The notes below the pieces were generated by a model. That model made no database searches. It worked only from the letters and a program-made list of their open reading frames with translations, and was not told where the DNA came from. Source: Gammaproteobacteria bacterium (GTDB taxonomy: Bacteria > Pseudomonadota > Gammaproteobacteria > JAIEPX01). Taken from it: DNA of 64,000 bases. This document shows, piece by piece, positions 9,576-18,867 of this stretch. Positions within the stretch are counted from its first letter, which is position 1; every line of letters starts with the position of its first letter. A program made the translations under genes and the position numbers. The DNA lies in NCBI GenBank assembly GCA_019748175.1, contig JAIEPX010000008.1, positions 248,001-312,000 of the forward strand, in the 5' to 3' direction.

Positions 9576-10838
9576 ATGTTGAGTAAAGAAACTCGATCAA
9601 TTTTTATTTGTGCGTTAGGTACCTTTCTTGAATGGACTGAATATTCTATCTATGGATATTCGGCTGCAAAAATCAGCGCAATATTTTTTCCTCAAGTAGA
9701 TTCTCGGGTTGCGCTTCTTGCCGCATACGGTGTATTTGCAGCGGGTTTTTTCGCGCGTCCTATTGGTGGTGTGATATTTGGACATATAGGCGATCGATAC
9801 GGTCGTAAACAAGCGCTTACTTTTTCAATGGCATTGATGGGGTTGGCAACTTTTAGCATGGGCATTTTGCCAACGTATTCTCAGTGGGGTCTTTTAGCAC
9901 CTGCATTGCTATTATTGTGTAGAATTTTACAAGGTTTGGCTGTCTCAGGTGAATTTAATGGCGCGGCTATTTTTTTAATTGAGCATGCAAATCAGCCTCA
10001 CAAAAATAGTGCGGGCAGTTGGATTGCATCTGCTGCAGCAGCAGGAATGGTATGTGGTGCATTAATGGTCTCAGCAGTATCTTACCAAGGCCTGCCCAGT
10101 TGGAGTTGGAGAATTCCGTTTTGGATTGGATCGCTCAGTTGTTTAATTGGATTCTATTTACGACGTACTCTCAGCGAAAGTCCAGAATTTCAGAGAAATC
10201 AGCATGAGAGACTTCGATCACCTTTAAAAACATCGCTCGAAGTTGGAAAAAAAGCTATGTTGCAAACAGCAGCCATAGCTGCTTTTGTAGGAATTAATGT
10301 CTATGTATGTAATATTTATTTTTCAACTTTTCTCATTACTCATTTGGAGTTTTCAGCGCACAATGCTTTAATGATAGCCGCTTTCGGACAAGGTTGTGTT
10401 GCAATACTCATTCCAATATTTGGCAAAATTGCTGATAAATATAATAGCGGACGCACATTGATATTGTTTGGATTAAGTGGAGCCGCTATATCTGCTTCAT
10501 TAATTTTTGTATTAACTTCTAATCACTCAATTGCGTTACTCTTATTAGCGCAATTTATATACGCTTTTTTCAACGGAATGAGCTCAGGACCTTTATTTAA
10601 TTATCTCAACACGTTATTTCCAACACAACGTCGTTATACCGGTATAACAGTATCCTGGAGCATTAGCGTCGCCATCTTTGGGGGCACAGCTCCTCTGATT
10701 TCTCAATACATCGTCGGCTCTTTCGATTGGCAACAAGGTCCAGCAATTTATGTCGCCCTCAGTGCCTTCGTGGCTATTTTCGCTATTAAAGCGGCGTCGC
10801 GTCTTGAGTTGTGTGAGGTTTTACGAAATCGTTACTAA
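9576..10838 (+). CDS. MFS transporter, metabolite:H+ symporter (ProP/ShiA-like) family
   Basis: The protein has 420 residues and about twelve hydrophobic membrane segments. The loop between segments 2 and 3 has the MFS signature G-H-I-G-D-R-Y-G-R-K (about residues 68-77). The start L-G-T-F-L-E-W-T-E-Y-S-I-Y-G and the later R-I-L-Q-G-L-A-V-S-G-E-F are typical of the metabolite:H+ symporters, which take up osmolytes, shikimate, citrate or dicarboxylates. The substrate cannot be read from the sequence. It follows the muramidase pair by 58 nt but has its own promoter, so co-function with those genes is only possible. Confidence 0.88.
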   Translation: MLSKETRSIFICALGTFLEWTEYSIYGYSAAKISAIFFPQVDSRVALLAAYGVFAAGFFARPIGGVIFGHIGDRYGRKQALTFSMALMGLATFSMGILPTYSQWGLLAPALLLLCRILQGLAVSGEFNGAAIFLIEHANQPHKNSAGSWIASAAAAGMVCGALMVSAVSYQGLPSWSWRIPFWIGSLSCLIGFYLRRTLSESPEFQRNQHERLRSPLKTSLEVGKKAMLQTAAIAAFVGINVYVCNIYFSTFLITHLEFSAHNALMIAAFGQGCVAILIPIFGKIADKYNSGRTLILFGLSGAAISASLIFVLTSNHSIALLLLAQFIYAFFNGMSSGPLFNYLNTLFPTQRRYTGITVSWSISVAIFGGTAPLISQYIVGSFDWQQGPAIYVALSAFVAIFAIKAASRLELCEVLRNRY

Positions 10839-10900
10839 ATTACTACGACAGTTTCTGCGAAATCATATTATTATAACGCTATTTATAGATCGCAGTTTGT

Positions 10901-11413
10901 TTAATCCGCGCTGTTATCGTCTAGCTCAATCTTTGTTTGATGTTTTATTTGGCTGAGGCAGAAATTACTGCGATAGGTTTTAATATTCGGTTCATTGGCG
11001 AAAATCCTTCTGGCAAATTCGTGGTAGTGGTTCATGTCTCGTACGCAGACAACCAGAATATAATCGACTTCACCAGAGATGAAGTAACATTGGAGAATTT
11101 CCGCATGTTCGTGCATTTTGCGTTCGAAATTACTTAAGAGGTCTTCTCGCTGTTGCAGCAGGGTAATGTTGGTGAACACGAGTATTTTATTGACTTTAAA
11201 AGGGTCGATTATTGCAACATCTTTACTTATTACACCCATTTCGCGTAATTTTCTTACGCGGCGTAAGCAGGGTGGGGCAGATAGGCCGACTTGTTCTGCG
11301 AGCTCTTGATTTGTAATCAAATTATTACCTTGCAAGGTGTTAAGAATTCGCTTGTCTATCCGGTCAAGCTTGGCTGGTTTCATTTTAGAGTAATTTTCTC
11401 TAATTTTAGGCAT
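10901..11413 (-). CDS. Lrp/AsnC family transcriptional regulator
   Basis: Lrp/AsnC proteins sense amino acids and control their transport and metabolism. The 170 residues contain an N-terminal helix-turn-helix (L-D-R-I-D-K-R-I-L-N-T-L-Q... Q-E-L-A-E-Q-V-G-L-S, about residues 16-50) and a C-terminal RAM ligand domain (about 75-155) with V-D-Y-I-L-V-V. The start could also be the internal ATG at residue 11 (M-K-P-A-K-L-D-R). It is transcribed away from the amino acid permease at 11653, and the 240-nt space between them must hold both promoters. This arrangement suggests that it controls the permease-hydrolase pair. Confidence 0.93.
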   Translation of the reverse strand: MPKIRENYSKMKPAKLDRIDKRILNTLQGNNLITNQELAEQVGLSAPPCLRRVRKLREMGVISKDVAIIDPFKVNKILVFTNITLLQQREDLLSNFERKMHEHAEILQCYFISGEVDYILVVCVRDMNHYHEFARRIFANEPNIKTYRSNFCLSQIKHQTKIELDDNSAD

Positions 11414-11652
11414 ATAAAAATCTCATATATTACAAATTGAAGACGGAAGGCATTCTATTATGCAAAATATTGGCTGTCAATACGCAACACGGTTTATGCT
11501 TATTTCGCGTACTATACCGCCTTATTCGCTATTATTAGTGATATGTAGGGCGTGGAAGGGACAGCATGAAGCTTAAGTAAATACTGAAATTGCTGCTAAC
11601 TTTCCAAAAATTACGTTACCATGCTTACAGTTAAATTTTAGGAGAAGATGCC

Positions 11653-13203
11653 ATGCTTAAGCGTGATATTTCGACAACCAATGTTTTAATTGCCGCTGCC
11701 GGGGGTATGATCGGCTCAGGTTGGTTATTTAGTCCATTTATCAGCGCACAAATTGCGGGCAGCAATGCGCTCATCAGTTGGATTATTGCTGCGATATTTA
11801 TGGTGTTTATTGCTTTACCTCTCTGTGAATTAGGGACCATGTTTCCAGTCTCGGGTGGATTGGCAAATTATCCGAGTTTTACCCATGGTAGAGAAGTGGG
11901 CTTTCTATTTGCGTGCACGACTTGGATTTCTTATTTGGTGATGACGCCTATTGAAATTCAAGCTATTTTGCAATACTCCAGTCATTTCATTCCAGCATTA
12001 ACTGCCAAAGGTACTACCGAGTTTAAATTATCAGGTATTGGATATGTTGCTGCTATTAGTATTATGTTATTCGTCGTCGTGCTGAATTCTTTTGGTATTA
12101 AATTATTGACCGAGTGTAATAAATACGCCAGTATTTTGAAATTTATTTTACCTTCTATAGCTATTGTTGGATTGCTTTACACGGCACCTTCGCTGGTTAA
12201 TATTGATATTAATGTCAGCACCAGAGAAAGTTGGGAGCAAATTTTTTCTGCACTTTCAGTAGGAGGTGTGATTTTTGCTTTTACTGGATTCCAAAATGGT
12301 TTAATTCTAGCGGGTGAAATAAAAAATCCACAACGTGATATTCCAATCGCTATTTTGGGTGCTGTCTTCATTGGATTTCTACTCTATTTTATGCTGCAGT
12401 TGAGTTTTATTGCAGCGATACCGCAACAATATTTGAGTCACGGCTGGCATAATTTAAGTTTTCCCGGCGATAGCGGCCCTTTGGTTGGGCTAACATTATT
12501 ATTAGGTCTAGGTGTGATCGCGGTGTTATTAATGTTTGACGCAGCATTTTCACCCTTTGGTACTACACTTGTTTATACAGCAGCCACCTCCAGAATTCTT
12601 TATGGTATGGCTGAAAATAAACATTTACCCCCATTTTTTCTTAAACTCAATCGTCACAAAATTCCGTACATCACTTTATTTGTGAATTTTTTTGTTGGAG
12701 CTTTGAGCTTCCTACCTTTTCCCGGCTGGCAAAAAATGGTAGCCTTTCTTTCATCAGCCAGTATTTTGTCATATGGCGCTGGTCCAATTTGTTTATTAGC
12801 TATGCGCAAATTACAACCTACGCTCAAACGTCCATTTAGATTGTCGGGCGCTTTAATTTATTCGCACATCGCCTTTTTCGTGTGTAATCTGATGTTGTAC
12901 TGGTGTGGTTTTTCCACGATTTGGAAATTGTGTTCAGCACTTGTTGTTGCGTTAATCATCACCCTAGCTTACCAACGCAAAAGTATTTTTGCCTGCTCAC
13001 GCAGTCTCTTTTGGTTTATGTCTTATATGGGATGTTTGTTCGTTCTTTCTTACTTGGGTAATTTTGGCGGAATTGGTCTCTTTAAATTTCCCCAAGATAT
13101 TATCATTATCTTACCGTTTAGCATTATTACCTTGTATTCCTCGCAATATTGCTTGGGTGAGGAAGACTACAGCTATACCTTCGCAGAGGATGAGAGGGGG
13201 TAA
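11653..13203 (+). CDS. APC superfamily amino acid permease
   Basis: The protein has 516 residues and about twelve membrane segments. The start V-L-I-A-A-A-G-G-M-I-G-S-G-W (about residues 11-24) is the substrate-binding bend of the amino acid-polyamine-organocation superfamily, and F-A-F-T-G-F-Q-N is the segment 6 equivalent. It is an inner-membrane importer or exchanger; the substrate is not readable. TAGGAGAAG precedes the ATG. The stop lies 2 nt before the start of the hydrolase, so the two form one operon opposite the Lrp-type regulator. Confidence 0.88.
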   Translation: MLKRDISTTNVLIAAAGGMIGSGWLFSPFISAQIAGSNALISWIIAAIFMVFIALPLCELGTMFPVSGGLANYPSFTHGREVGFLFACTTWISYLVMTPIEIQAILQYSSHFIPALTAKGTTEFKLSGIGYVAAISIMLFVVVLNSFGIKLLTECNKYASILKFILPSIAIVGLLYTAPSLVNIDINVSTRESWEQIFSALSVGGVIFAFTGFQNGLILAGEIKNPQRDIPIAILGAVFIGFLLYFMLQLSFIAAIPQQYLSHGWHNLSFPGDSGPLVGLTLLLGLGVIAVLLMFDAAFSPFGTTLVYTAATSRILYGMAENKHLPPFFLKLNRHKIPYITLFVNFFVGALSFLPFPGWQKMVAFLSSASILSYGAGPICLLAMRKLQPTLKRPFRLSGALIYSHIAFFVCNLMLYWCGFSTIWKLCSALVVALIITLAYQRKSIFACSRSLFWFMSYMGCLFVLSYLGNFGGIGLFKFPQDIIIILPFSIITLYSSQYCLGEEDYSYTFAEDERG

Positions 13204-13205
13204 TC

Positions 13206-14078
13206 ATGGAGCAAAATTATAAAGTAGAAATTCCAGCAAGAAAAAATGCACCCGCGACCAACTTATATAGTGTAATGGCATATGAAAATGAAGAGTCTTT
13301 GCATACTAAGCCTTACATCATGATGCTAAGTGGTGGCCCAGGATTAAATCATTCATACTATAAAGATTATGCTGATCTTAAAGATGTCGCCAATATCATT
13401 TTTTTTGATCCGCGCGGTTGTGGGTTAAGTGATCGTGGTAGTCCTGAAACATACACGGCGGATAATAATATTGACGACATTAATTGTATCCGTGAATATT
13501 TCAAGCTGGATAAAGTGATTCTACTTGGAAAATCATACGGCGCAATTTGTGCACTAGGTTACACACTGCGTTATCCAGAAGGTGTCAGTAAACTTGTACT
13601 TGCTGCAGGTTCACCAAGTTACCATATGATTGAGACTGCGAAAGTTAACGCGAGTAAACGTGATCTCAACACAGAGCAAGTAATAATTTTAGAGAAATTG
13701 TTGAATGGTGCATTTATTAGCGATGAAGATGCAACAAATGGGTTGAAAAAGCTTTCCAATTTATATTCATATAAAGTTCGTCATGGACTACCTGTTTTCC
13801 GTCCTCCGCCAGAGTATCCGCTATCACATGAAGTATTTAATCAAGGATTTCAAACGTTTATAAAATCATTCAACTTTGCGGACGATATCCATAAAATTCA
13901 GAGCAAAACCTTGGTTTTAGTGGGCGATGAAGATTGGATTACAGATAAGAAATATTCAAAACAAATTGCTAGTGCGATAAAAGGCAGTGAACTAATTATT
14001 TTCCCTAAAGCCGATCATTCAATGGAATCTGATGTTCCTGAACAATTCTTTGCCGCCATACGCAGATTTGTCAGTTAA
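13206..14078 (+). CDS. Alpha/beta hydrolase, proline iminopeptidase-like
   Basis: The protein has 290 residues and no signal peptide. The oxyanion-hole motif is S-G-G-P-G (about residue 42), F-F-D-P-R-G-C-G-L-S-D follows near residue 72, and the nucleophile elbow is G-K-S-Y-G near residue 110. An acid is offered by G-D-E-D and a histidine by A-D-H-S near the C-terminus, so the triad is complete. Proline iminopeptidases (S33) release N-terminal proline from peptides. It is translationally close to the amino acid permease, suggesting peptide use followed by amino acid transport. A more typical family member lies at 61123-62076. Substrate is uncertain. Confidence 0.8.
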   Translation: MEQNYKVEIPARKNAPATNLYSVMAYENEESLHTKPYIMMLSGGPGLNHSYYKDYADLKDVANIIFFDPRGCGLSDRGSPETYTADNNIDDINCIREYFKLDKVILLGKSYGAICALGYTLRYPEGVSKLVLAAGSPSYHMIETAKVNASKRDLNTEQVIILEKLLNGAFISDEDATNGLKKLSNLYSYKVRHGLPVFRPPPEYPLSHEVFNQGFQTFIKSFNFADDIHKIQSKTLVLVGDEDWITDKKYSKQIASAIKGSELIIFPKADHSMESDVPEQFFAAIRRFVS

Positions 14079-14195
14079 TTAATAATTAATTAAAGGTTTC
14101 CATGGTTTGATATTTAAAAAAAGCTTTTTTCATTTTATAAATAATTAAAAAAAATATTTTTACTTTCGGGCTTTCATATTCCCTTAATGGTCAAC

Positions 14196-14204
14196 TGCTA
14201 TACT
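14196..14204 (+). promoter_or_regulatory. Extended -10 promoter of the ADP-ribosyltransferase-like gene
   Basis: TGCTATACT (TG-n-TATACT) lies 28 nt upstream of the ATG at 14233, in a very AT-rich leader. The identical nine bases precede the genes at 36097 (minus strand) and 62220. Confidence 0.55.
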
Positions 14205-14232
14205 AATAACATAGTCATTAAAGGAGATTAAC

Positions 14233-15012
14233 ATGAAAGTTCCAGGTTTATTTTCTGGCTTTTTTAAACCAAAGAAGCTAGAGCCACATTATTTTCTGGC
14301 AAACCCTATGTTGCTATTTAGGAAAGATACTCGTCCCATTAATCTTATAACTGAAAATGGTGGTTTCAAAGGACGACATTTCTCGGGTATTGAAAAAGAT
14401 CTGAGGTCTTATTTGCAAACTAATCACCCATCAATTGGTTTCGGCTCTATGGGATTTCACAATTTACCTGCATTAATCGATTGGAAAAAAGAAGAGGGGG
14501 ATTACAATATTCATTCTTTCGTTACGGGAAAACACAACCGAGTAATTGACGCATTTCAGTTTACTCTTGATCATAATGTTGGGAGTATTCCTGAGCCCAT
14601 GAGCAGCGCAATTTCTGCTGAAGAACTGGCCAATGAACGTGAGATGATCGTATTAGGTGATATTTTATCTGGACAATTCATTGCTTCTATTCATCACAAA
14701 GATCTGCCACGTTTACAGTCAGGTGAAGAGGTTCCTAATCAGCTAAGAATTCTTGGTCTAAATGATACTGTACCTAAAATGCTTTCAATTAGAGATTTTA
14801 CAAATTTGACAGCAATGTTACATGCTTGCACTAATCAGGGATGTGATGAAAAAGCACACGCATTGGCGCTTCTGATTACACCAGAACAGCTGATGAGGGA
14901 ATCCAGAACTAATCAATACCCCGCTCTCTTAATCGCTAAACTAGAAAGCATTATAAAATCAGCTCAATCTAGTCAAGAACAAACTATTCATTCTTCACCA
15001 ACGAAGCGTTAA
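14233..15012 (+). CDS. Putative ADP-ribosyltransferase of the cholera-toxin type
   Basis: The protein has 259 residues and starts at an ATG with AAAGGAG 7 nt upstream. It has F-R-K-D-T-R-P at residues 29-35 followed by N-G-G-F-K-G-R-H-F. By hand this lines up with the opening of mature cholera toxin A (Y-R-A-D-S-R-P, then S-G-G-L-M-P-R-G), so R30 would be the NAD-binding arginine. G-F-G-S-M at 69-73 aligns with the G-Y-V-S-T-S strand, Y-N-I-H-S-F at 91-96 with Y-Y-I-Y-V-I, and E-R-E at 135-137 with the catalytic E-Q-E. The paralogue at 62590 shares all but the serine. There is no secretion signal at the N-terminus. Function is inference from motifs. Confidence 0.6.
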   Translation: MKVPGLFSGFFKPKKLEPHYFLANPMLLFRKDTRPINLITENGGFKGRHFSGIEKDLRSYLQTNHPSIGFGSMGFHNLPALIDWKKEEGDYNIHSFVTGKHNRVIDAFQFTLDHNVGSIPEPMSSAISAEELANEREMIVLGDILSGQFIASIHHKDLPRLQSGEEVPNQLRILGLNDTVPKMLSIRDFTNLTAMLHACTNQGCDEKAHALALLITPEQLMRESRTNQYPALLIAKLESIIKSAQSSQEQTIHSSPTKR

Positions 15013-15408
15013 TATGGGAGAGTTCTAAAGTCTGGGCTGTATCCAGAATTAGTGAGGCGCTGATAGCTACGGCAGTTCAAGTAACAATAGGTAGATTCCT
15101 TCTGTCTGGCTAATCATGATCTTTTCCAAAGTCGGCGTTACAATCCGACTGTCTTTCCGAAAATGGCTCGCTCGGGTCCCCCTCGCTGCGCTTTATTTTT
15201 CTCCAAGAAAGTCGGATTCTTCGCCTACGTGACTCAGGATAATTAAATTTTGTTGCCACAAGGATAACTTAAGAAGTCTTGAAGGTTTTTTTAATAAACT
15301 TTCCAGAGCTAAATGAATAAAAGAAAGCGTCGAGTTTAGAAGACTGGGCAAGATCTACCTTTTCAAGATCGTTTAGCAACTCAAGACGCGACGCCATTTT
15401 TGCATAAT
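15013..15408. other. Intergenic stretch between two converging genes, with a palindromic segment
   Basis: No convincing gene lies in these 396 nt. The arms AATCCGACT (15142-15150) and AGTCGGATT (15210-15218) flank a G+C-richer core, and a 38-codon reading frame (15116-15232) runs through it. The shape suggests a dispersed palindromic element. The rest is ordinary AT-rich spacer. No clear terminator for either neighbour is seen. Confidence 0.4.
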
Positions 15409-17532
15409 TTACTCGAAAAGCTTCTTTTTCGCGGCCATGGACTTTAAGAGGGCAGGAGGGGAGAAGCGGTCGCCGTATTGATTGGTGAGTTCGAGGGCGC
15501 GAGAGTAGAAGGCATCGAGGCCGTAGGCGTTGATGAATTGAAGAATGCCGCCGGTAGAGCTGGGGAAACCGATGCCGAAGATGGAGCCGATGTTGGCTTC
15601 GGCGACAGAGTTGAGGACGCCTTCGTCGTAGCATCGGACGGCTTCGAGAGCTTGACGAAACAATAATCGATCTTGAATATCTTGAGTGGGCATAATTTTT
15701 TGCGGAATACCGAAAAGTTTTTTCAATTCTGGCCAAAGATATTTTTTTCCTTTTTCAGGATATTCATAAAACCCACCATCGTAAGCTTTGCCTGATCGGT
15801 GGTATTTTTCAACCAATATTTTTGCAACGCGCAAACTTGCTTCACCATTCATTGCCGTTGCTTTACCCAGCACAATATCAAGTTGGTCATTCGTTTCTGC
15901 AATAGAAATAATGAGTTTCTGGCTGATCTCGTCAGAAATAGCAAGTGGTCCGACGGGCATTCCAGCGAGTTTTGCTGCGTGTTCTATTTTAACGGGATTC
16001 ACACCTTCTTCGAGTAAACGTGCACCTTCATCAAGAAATGTCCCGAATACACGTGAAGTAAAAAAACCTCGGCTATCATTGATGATTATGGGAGTTTTGT
16101 TGATTTTTCGAGCAAAATCAAACGCTTTCGCAAGAGTTTCCTTACTTGTTTTTTTACCCACAATAATTTCAATCAATCGCATTTTATCCACAGGAGAGAA
16201 AAAATGAATACCAATAAAATTCTCGGGCTTTTGTATTGCATTAGCTAATAGTGAAATCGGTAATGTTGAAGTATTTGAAGCAAAAATCCCTTTTTTATTA
16301 ATGTAGGATTCTGTTTCTTTAGTGACTTTCGCTTTAATGTCAACATTTTCAAATACAGCTTCAATAATGAGATCACAATCTTGTAAATCGTGTGGGTCTT
16401 CAGTTGGATAAATACGACTTAATATGGCAGCTTTATTGTGATCGCCCTCTAAATATTTTTCTATAGATTCTTTTCCTGCATGTGCACTGCTGTGATTAAT
16501 ATCTTTTAGGATGACATTGATTCCTTTTTTTGCGCAGACCAATGCAATTCCACGTCCCATCATGCCAGCGCCAAGAATACCAATTTTTTCAAAGGAAAAG
16601 TGGGGGATATTCTTTGGACGACTCTTTCCATTGTTGATTTCATTCAGCTGTAAAAATAGAGTGTTAATTTTATTTTTAGCTTCTTGTGTGAGTGCTAATT
16701 TAACCAATGATCGGCTCTCAACGCGTTGTGCTGCATCAAAATGTATGGATAAGACTTGGGAAGCCACATATAAAATTTCTTGAATGGCTAGATTCCCTCC
16801 ACACGTTTTCTTAACGATTGACGCTGTAGTCGCAGCGATCCATTGAACCATTTTAGGGTTGCGCATGTCGCCACCTGGTATTTTATGATCAGGCATATCC
16901 CAAGGCTGTTGTGCATGAGGATTATTTTGGATCCAGGCTTTCGCTTTTTGCATTAACTCCTTCCGATCATTAGCAAGCTCATTAATAAGGCCTTTTTTTA
17001 AAGCTTCCGGTGGCGAAAGAATGCAACCACTCAAAATATAGGGAATCGCGTATTCAGCACCTAAGAGGTGAATTAAACGTACAATGCCACCGCCCCCAGG
17101 AGCTAATCCTAGCGTAATCTCCGGTAGTCCTAGTTGAATAGAAGGTGCGTTTATCGCAATTCGATGATGACAAGCCAATGTGAACTCAATTCCACCACCC
17201 AACGCTGATCCATTAATTGCTGCAACAACCGGTATTGATAGTTTTTCGAGGCGTCGAAGCAACGACTTAAAAAGACTGATCACATATAAAAAATCTGCAG
17301 CCATTTTTTTTGTAAGTGATAAAATTGCTTTTAAATCAGCTCCCGCTATAAAAGAATCTTTTGCTGAAGTGATAATAACGCCTTTTATAGTATTGTCTTC
17401 TTTTTCAAGTTGATCCAGCGCTTTTCCAAATTCCTCGATGAAAACAAGGTCGATCTTATTGACTGATCCATGCAAATCGAATTGCAGCGTCACAATGTCG
17501 TCTGAGTCTTTTGTGTAGCGAATCCCTGTCAT
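15409..17532 (-). CDS. fadB: Fatty acid oxidation complex alpha subunit (enoyl-CoA hydratase / 3-hydroxyacyl-CoA dehydrogenase)
   Basis: This 707-residue bifunctional enzyme hydrates enoyl-CoA and oxidises the 3-hydroxyacyl-CoA product with NAD. The N-terminal crotonase domain (about 1-190) has the oxyanion-hole region N-G-S-A-L-G-G-G-I-E-F and the second glutamate in L-P-E-I-T-L-G-L. The dehydrogenase domain begins near residue 315 with G-I-L-G-A-G-M-M-G-R-G, its NAD loop, and has I-G-I-H-F-F-S-P. AAGGAGA precedes the ATG. The gene starts 24 nt after the thiolase stop, forming a two-gene beta-oxidation operon. It could equally be called FadJ; the subtype cannot be settled by eye. Confidence 0.93.
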   Translation of the reverse strand: MTGIRYTKDSDDIVTLQFDLHGSVNKIDLVFIEEFGKALDQLEKEDNTIKGVIITSAKDSFIAGADLKAILSLTKKMAADFLYVISLFKSLLRRLEKLSIPVVAAINGSALGGGIEFTLACHHRIAINAPSIQLGLPEITLGLAPGGGGIVRLIHLLGAEYAIPYILSGCILSPPEALKKGLINELANDRKELMQKAKAWIQNNPHAQQPWDMPDHKIPGGDMRNPKMVQWIAATTASIVKKTCGGNLAIQEILYVASQVLSIHFDAAQRVESRSLVKLALTQEAKNKINTLFLQLNEINNGKSRPKNIPHFSFEKIGILGAGMMGRGIALVCAKKGINVILKDINHSSAHAGKESIEKYLEGDHNKAAILSRIYPTEDPHDLQDCDLIIEAVFENVDIKAKVTKETESYINKKGIFASNTSTLPISLLANAIQKPENFIGIHFFSPVDKMRLIEIIVGKKTSKETLAKAFDFARKINKTPIIINDSRGFFTSRVFGTFLDEGARLLEEGVNPVKIEHAAKLAGMPVGPLAISDEISQKLIISIAETNDQLDIVLGKATAMNGEASLRVAKILVEKYHRSGKAYDGGFYEYPEKGKKYLWPELKKLFGIPQKIMPTQDIQDRLLFRQALEAVRCYDEGVLNSVAEANIGSIFGIGFPSSTGGILQFINAYGLDAFYSRALELTNQYGDRFSPPALLKSMAAKKKLFE

Positions 17533-17556
17533 TGCATTTCTCCTTCTATCTCGCGA

Positions 17557-18768
17557 CTATTTTACACGTTCAATAATAGTGGCTACGGCCATTCCGCTTG
17601 CTGCACACAAAGTGCACAATCCGTAACGTAATTCTCGTCGTTCGAGTTCATCCAGTAAAGTGCCGAGCAACATTGTACCGGTAGCACCTACAGGATGACC
17701 TAAAGCAATCGCACCCCCATTAACATTAACCTTCTCTAATGGGATTTTTAATTCTTTCATATAACGTAATACAACAGATGCAAATGCTTCGTTAACTTCA
17801 AATAAGTCAATTTGATCTAACGTCATTTTTGCTTTTTCTAACACCTTTTTTGTAGCAGGAGCTGGGCCGACTAACATAATGGTAGGATCGGTTCCTATCA
17901 ATGCAGAGGCAATTATTTTTCCTCGAGGTTTAATTTTTAATTTTTCTCCAACCGATTTATCGCCTAACAAAACAACGCCAGCGCCATCGACGATACCGGA
18001 TGAATTTCCTGCCGTGTGCACATGATGAATTCGTTCAATGCCAGGATATCGACAAATAGCGACTTCATCGAATCCAATTTTGCCGAGTGCCGCGAATGAA
18101 GGTTTTAATGCTTTTAATTTCGCGAGTGAAGTATCTGATCGAGGATGTTCATCATGATCAAGAATAAGACAGTGATTTTCATCGTAAACGGGAATAATTG
18201 ATTTACCAAAATAATTATTTTGTATGGCTACAGCTGCGCAATGTTGAGAACGTAATGCAAATTGATCTACATCTTCACGAGTAAAACCGTCGATAGTTGC
18301 GATCAAATCGGCACTAACACCTTGCGGAATAATTTTATGTGGCATTGTTAGGCTAGGATCATGAATGAGAGCGCCACCATCCGATCCTGAAGGTAACCGC
18401 GACATGCATTCAACACCACCAGCCACAACACAATGATCCGAGCCAGCGGCTATCCTCATTGCTGCCAAATTGACAGCTTCAAGCCCTGAGGCGCAAAAGC
18501 AATTAATTTGAATTCCTGGAATTGAGTGGTTCCAACCCGCAAGCAATGCGGCGGCTTTAGCAATATCCGCTCCTTGGTCGCCGACGGGGCTCACGCACCC
18601 CATGAGAACGGCATCTATGTCCTTACTTTTAAAGTGGTTACGTTTTTTCAAGACCCTTAATAGCCCTGCTGCGAGCTTGACAGGAGTAACCTCATAAAGG
18701 GTTCCGTCAGGTTTTCCTCGTCCTCTGGGTGTTCGAATAGCATCATATATGTAAACATCGATCGGCAT
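17557..18768 (-). CDS. fadA: Acetyl-CoA C-acyltransferase (thiolase)
   Basis: The thiolase splits 3-ketoacyl-CoA into acetyl-CoA and a shortened acyl-CoA, the last step of beta-oxidation. The 403 residues match the family. The acylated cysteine is in N-C-F-C-A-S-G near residue 92. The catalytic histidine lies in G-G-A-I-A-L-G-H-P-V-G-A-T-G near residue 355, and the second cysteine in C-A-A-S-G-M-A near the C-terminus. It is the first gene of the operon with the FadB-like protein, and its upstream region faces the YgjP-type gene. FadA and FadI cannot be told apart by eye. Confidence 0.93.
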   Translation of the reverse strand: MPIDVYIYDAIRTPRGRGKPDGTLYEVTPVKLAAGLLRVLKKRNHFKSKDIDAVLMGCVSPVGDQGADIAKAAALLAGWNHSIPGIQINCFCASGLEAVNLAAMRIAAGSDHCVVAGGVECMSRLPSGSDGGALIHDPSLTMPHKIIPQGVSADLIATIDGFTREDVDQFALRSQHCAAVAIQNNYFGKSIIPVYDENHCLILDHDEHPRSDTSLAKLKALKPSFAALGKIGFDEVAICRYPGIERIHHVHTAGNSSGIVDGAGVVLLGDKSVGEKLKIKPRGKIIASALIGTDPTIMLVGPAPATKKVLEKAKMTLDQIDLFEVNEAFASVVLRYMKELKIPLEKVNVNGGAIALGHPVGATGTMLLGTLLDELERRELRYGLCTLCAASGMAVATIIERVK

Positions 18769-18867
18769 TTGTACTTCGTCCTATCCTATGAGATTATTTG
18801 CCCTAATGAGCAGTTCTTTACCTAAACTGCATATCTTATATTATAGATTATAAAGGGATATTTTGCC

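Noticed and set aside
15269..15736. 155-codon reading frame on the minus strand overlapping the end of the fadB-like gene
   Set aside because: It lies in another frame of a clear gene, has an arginine- and serine-rich nonsense composition, and lacks an RBS.
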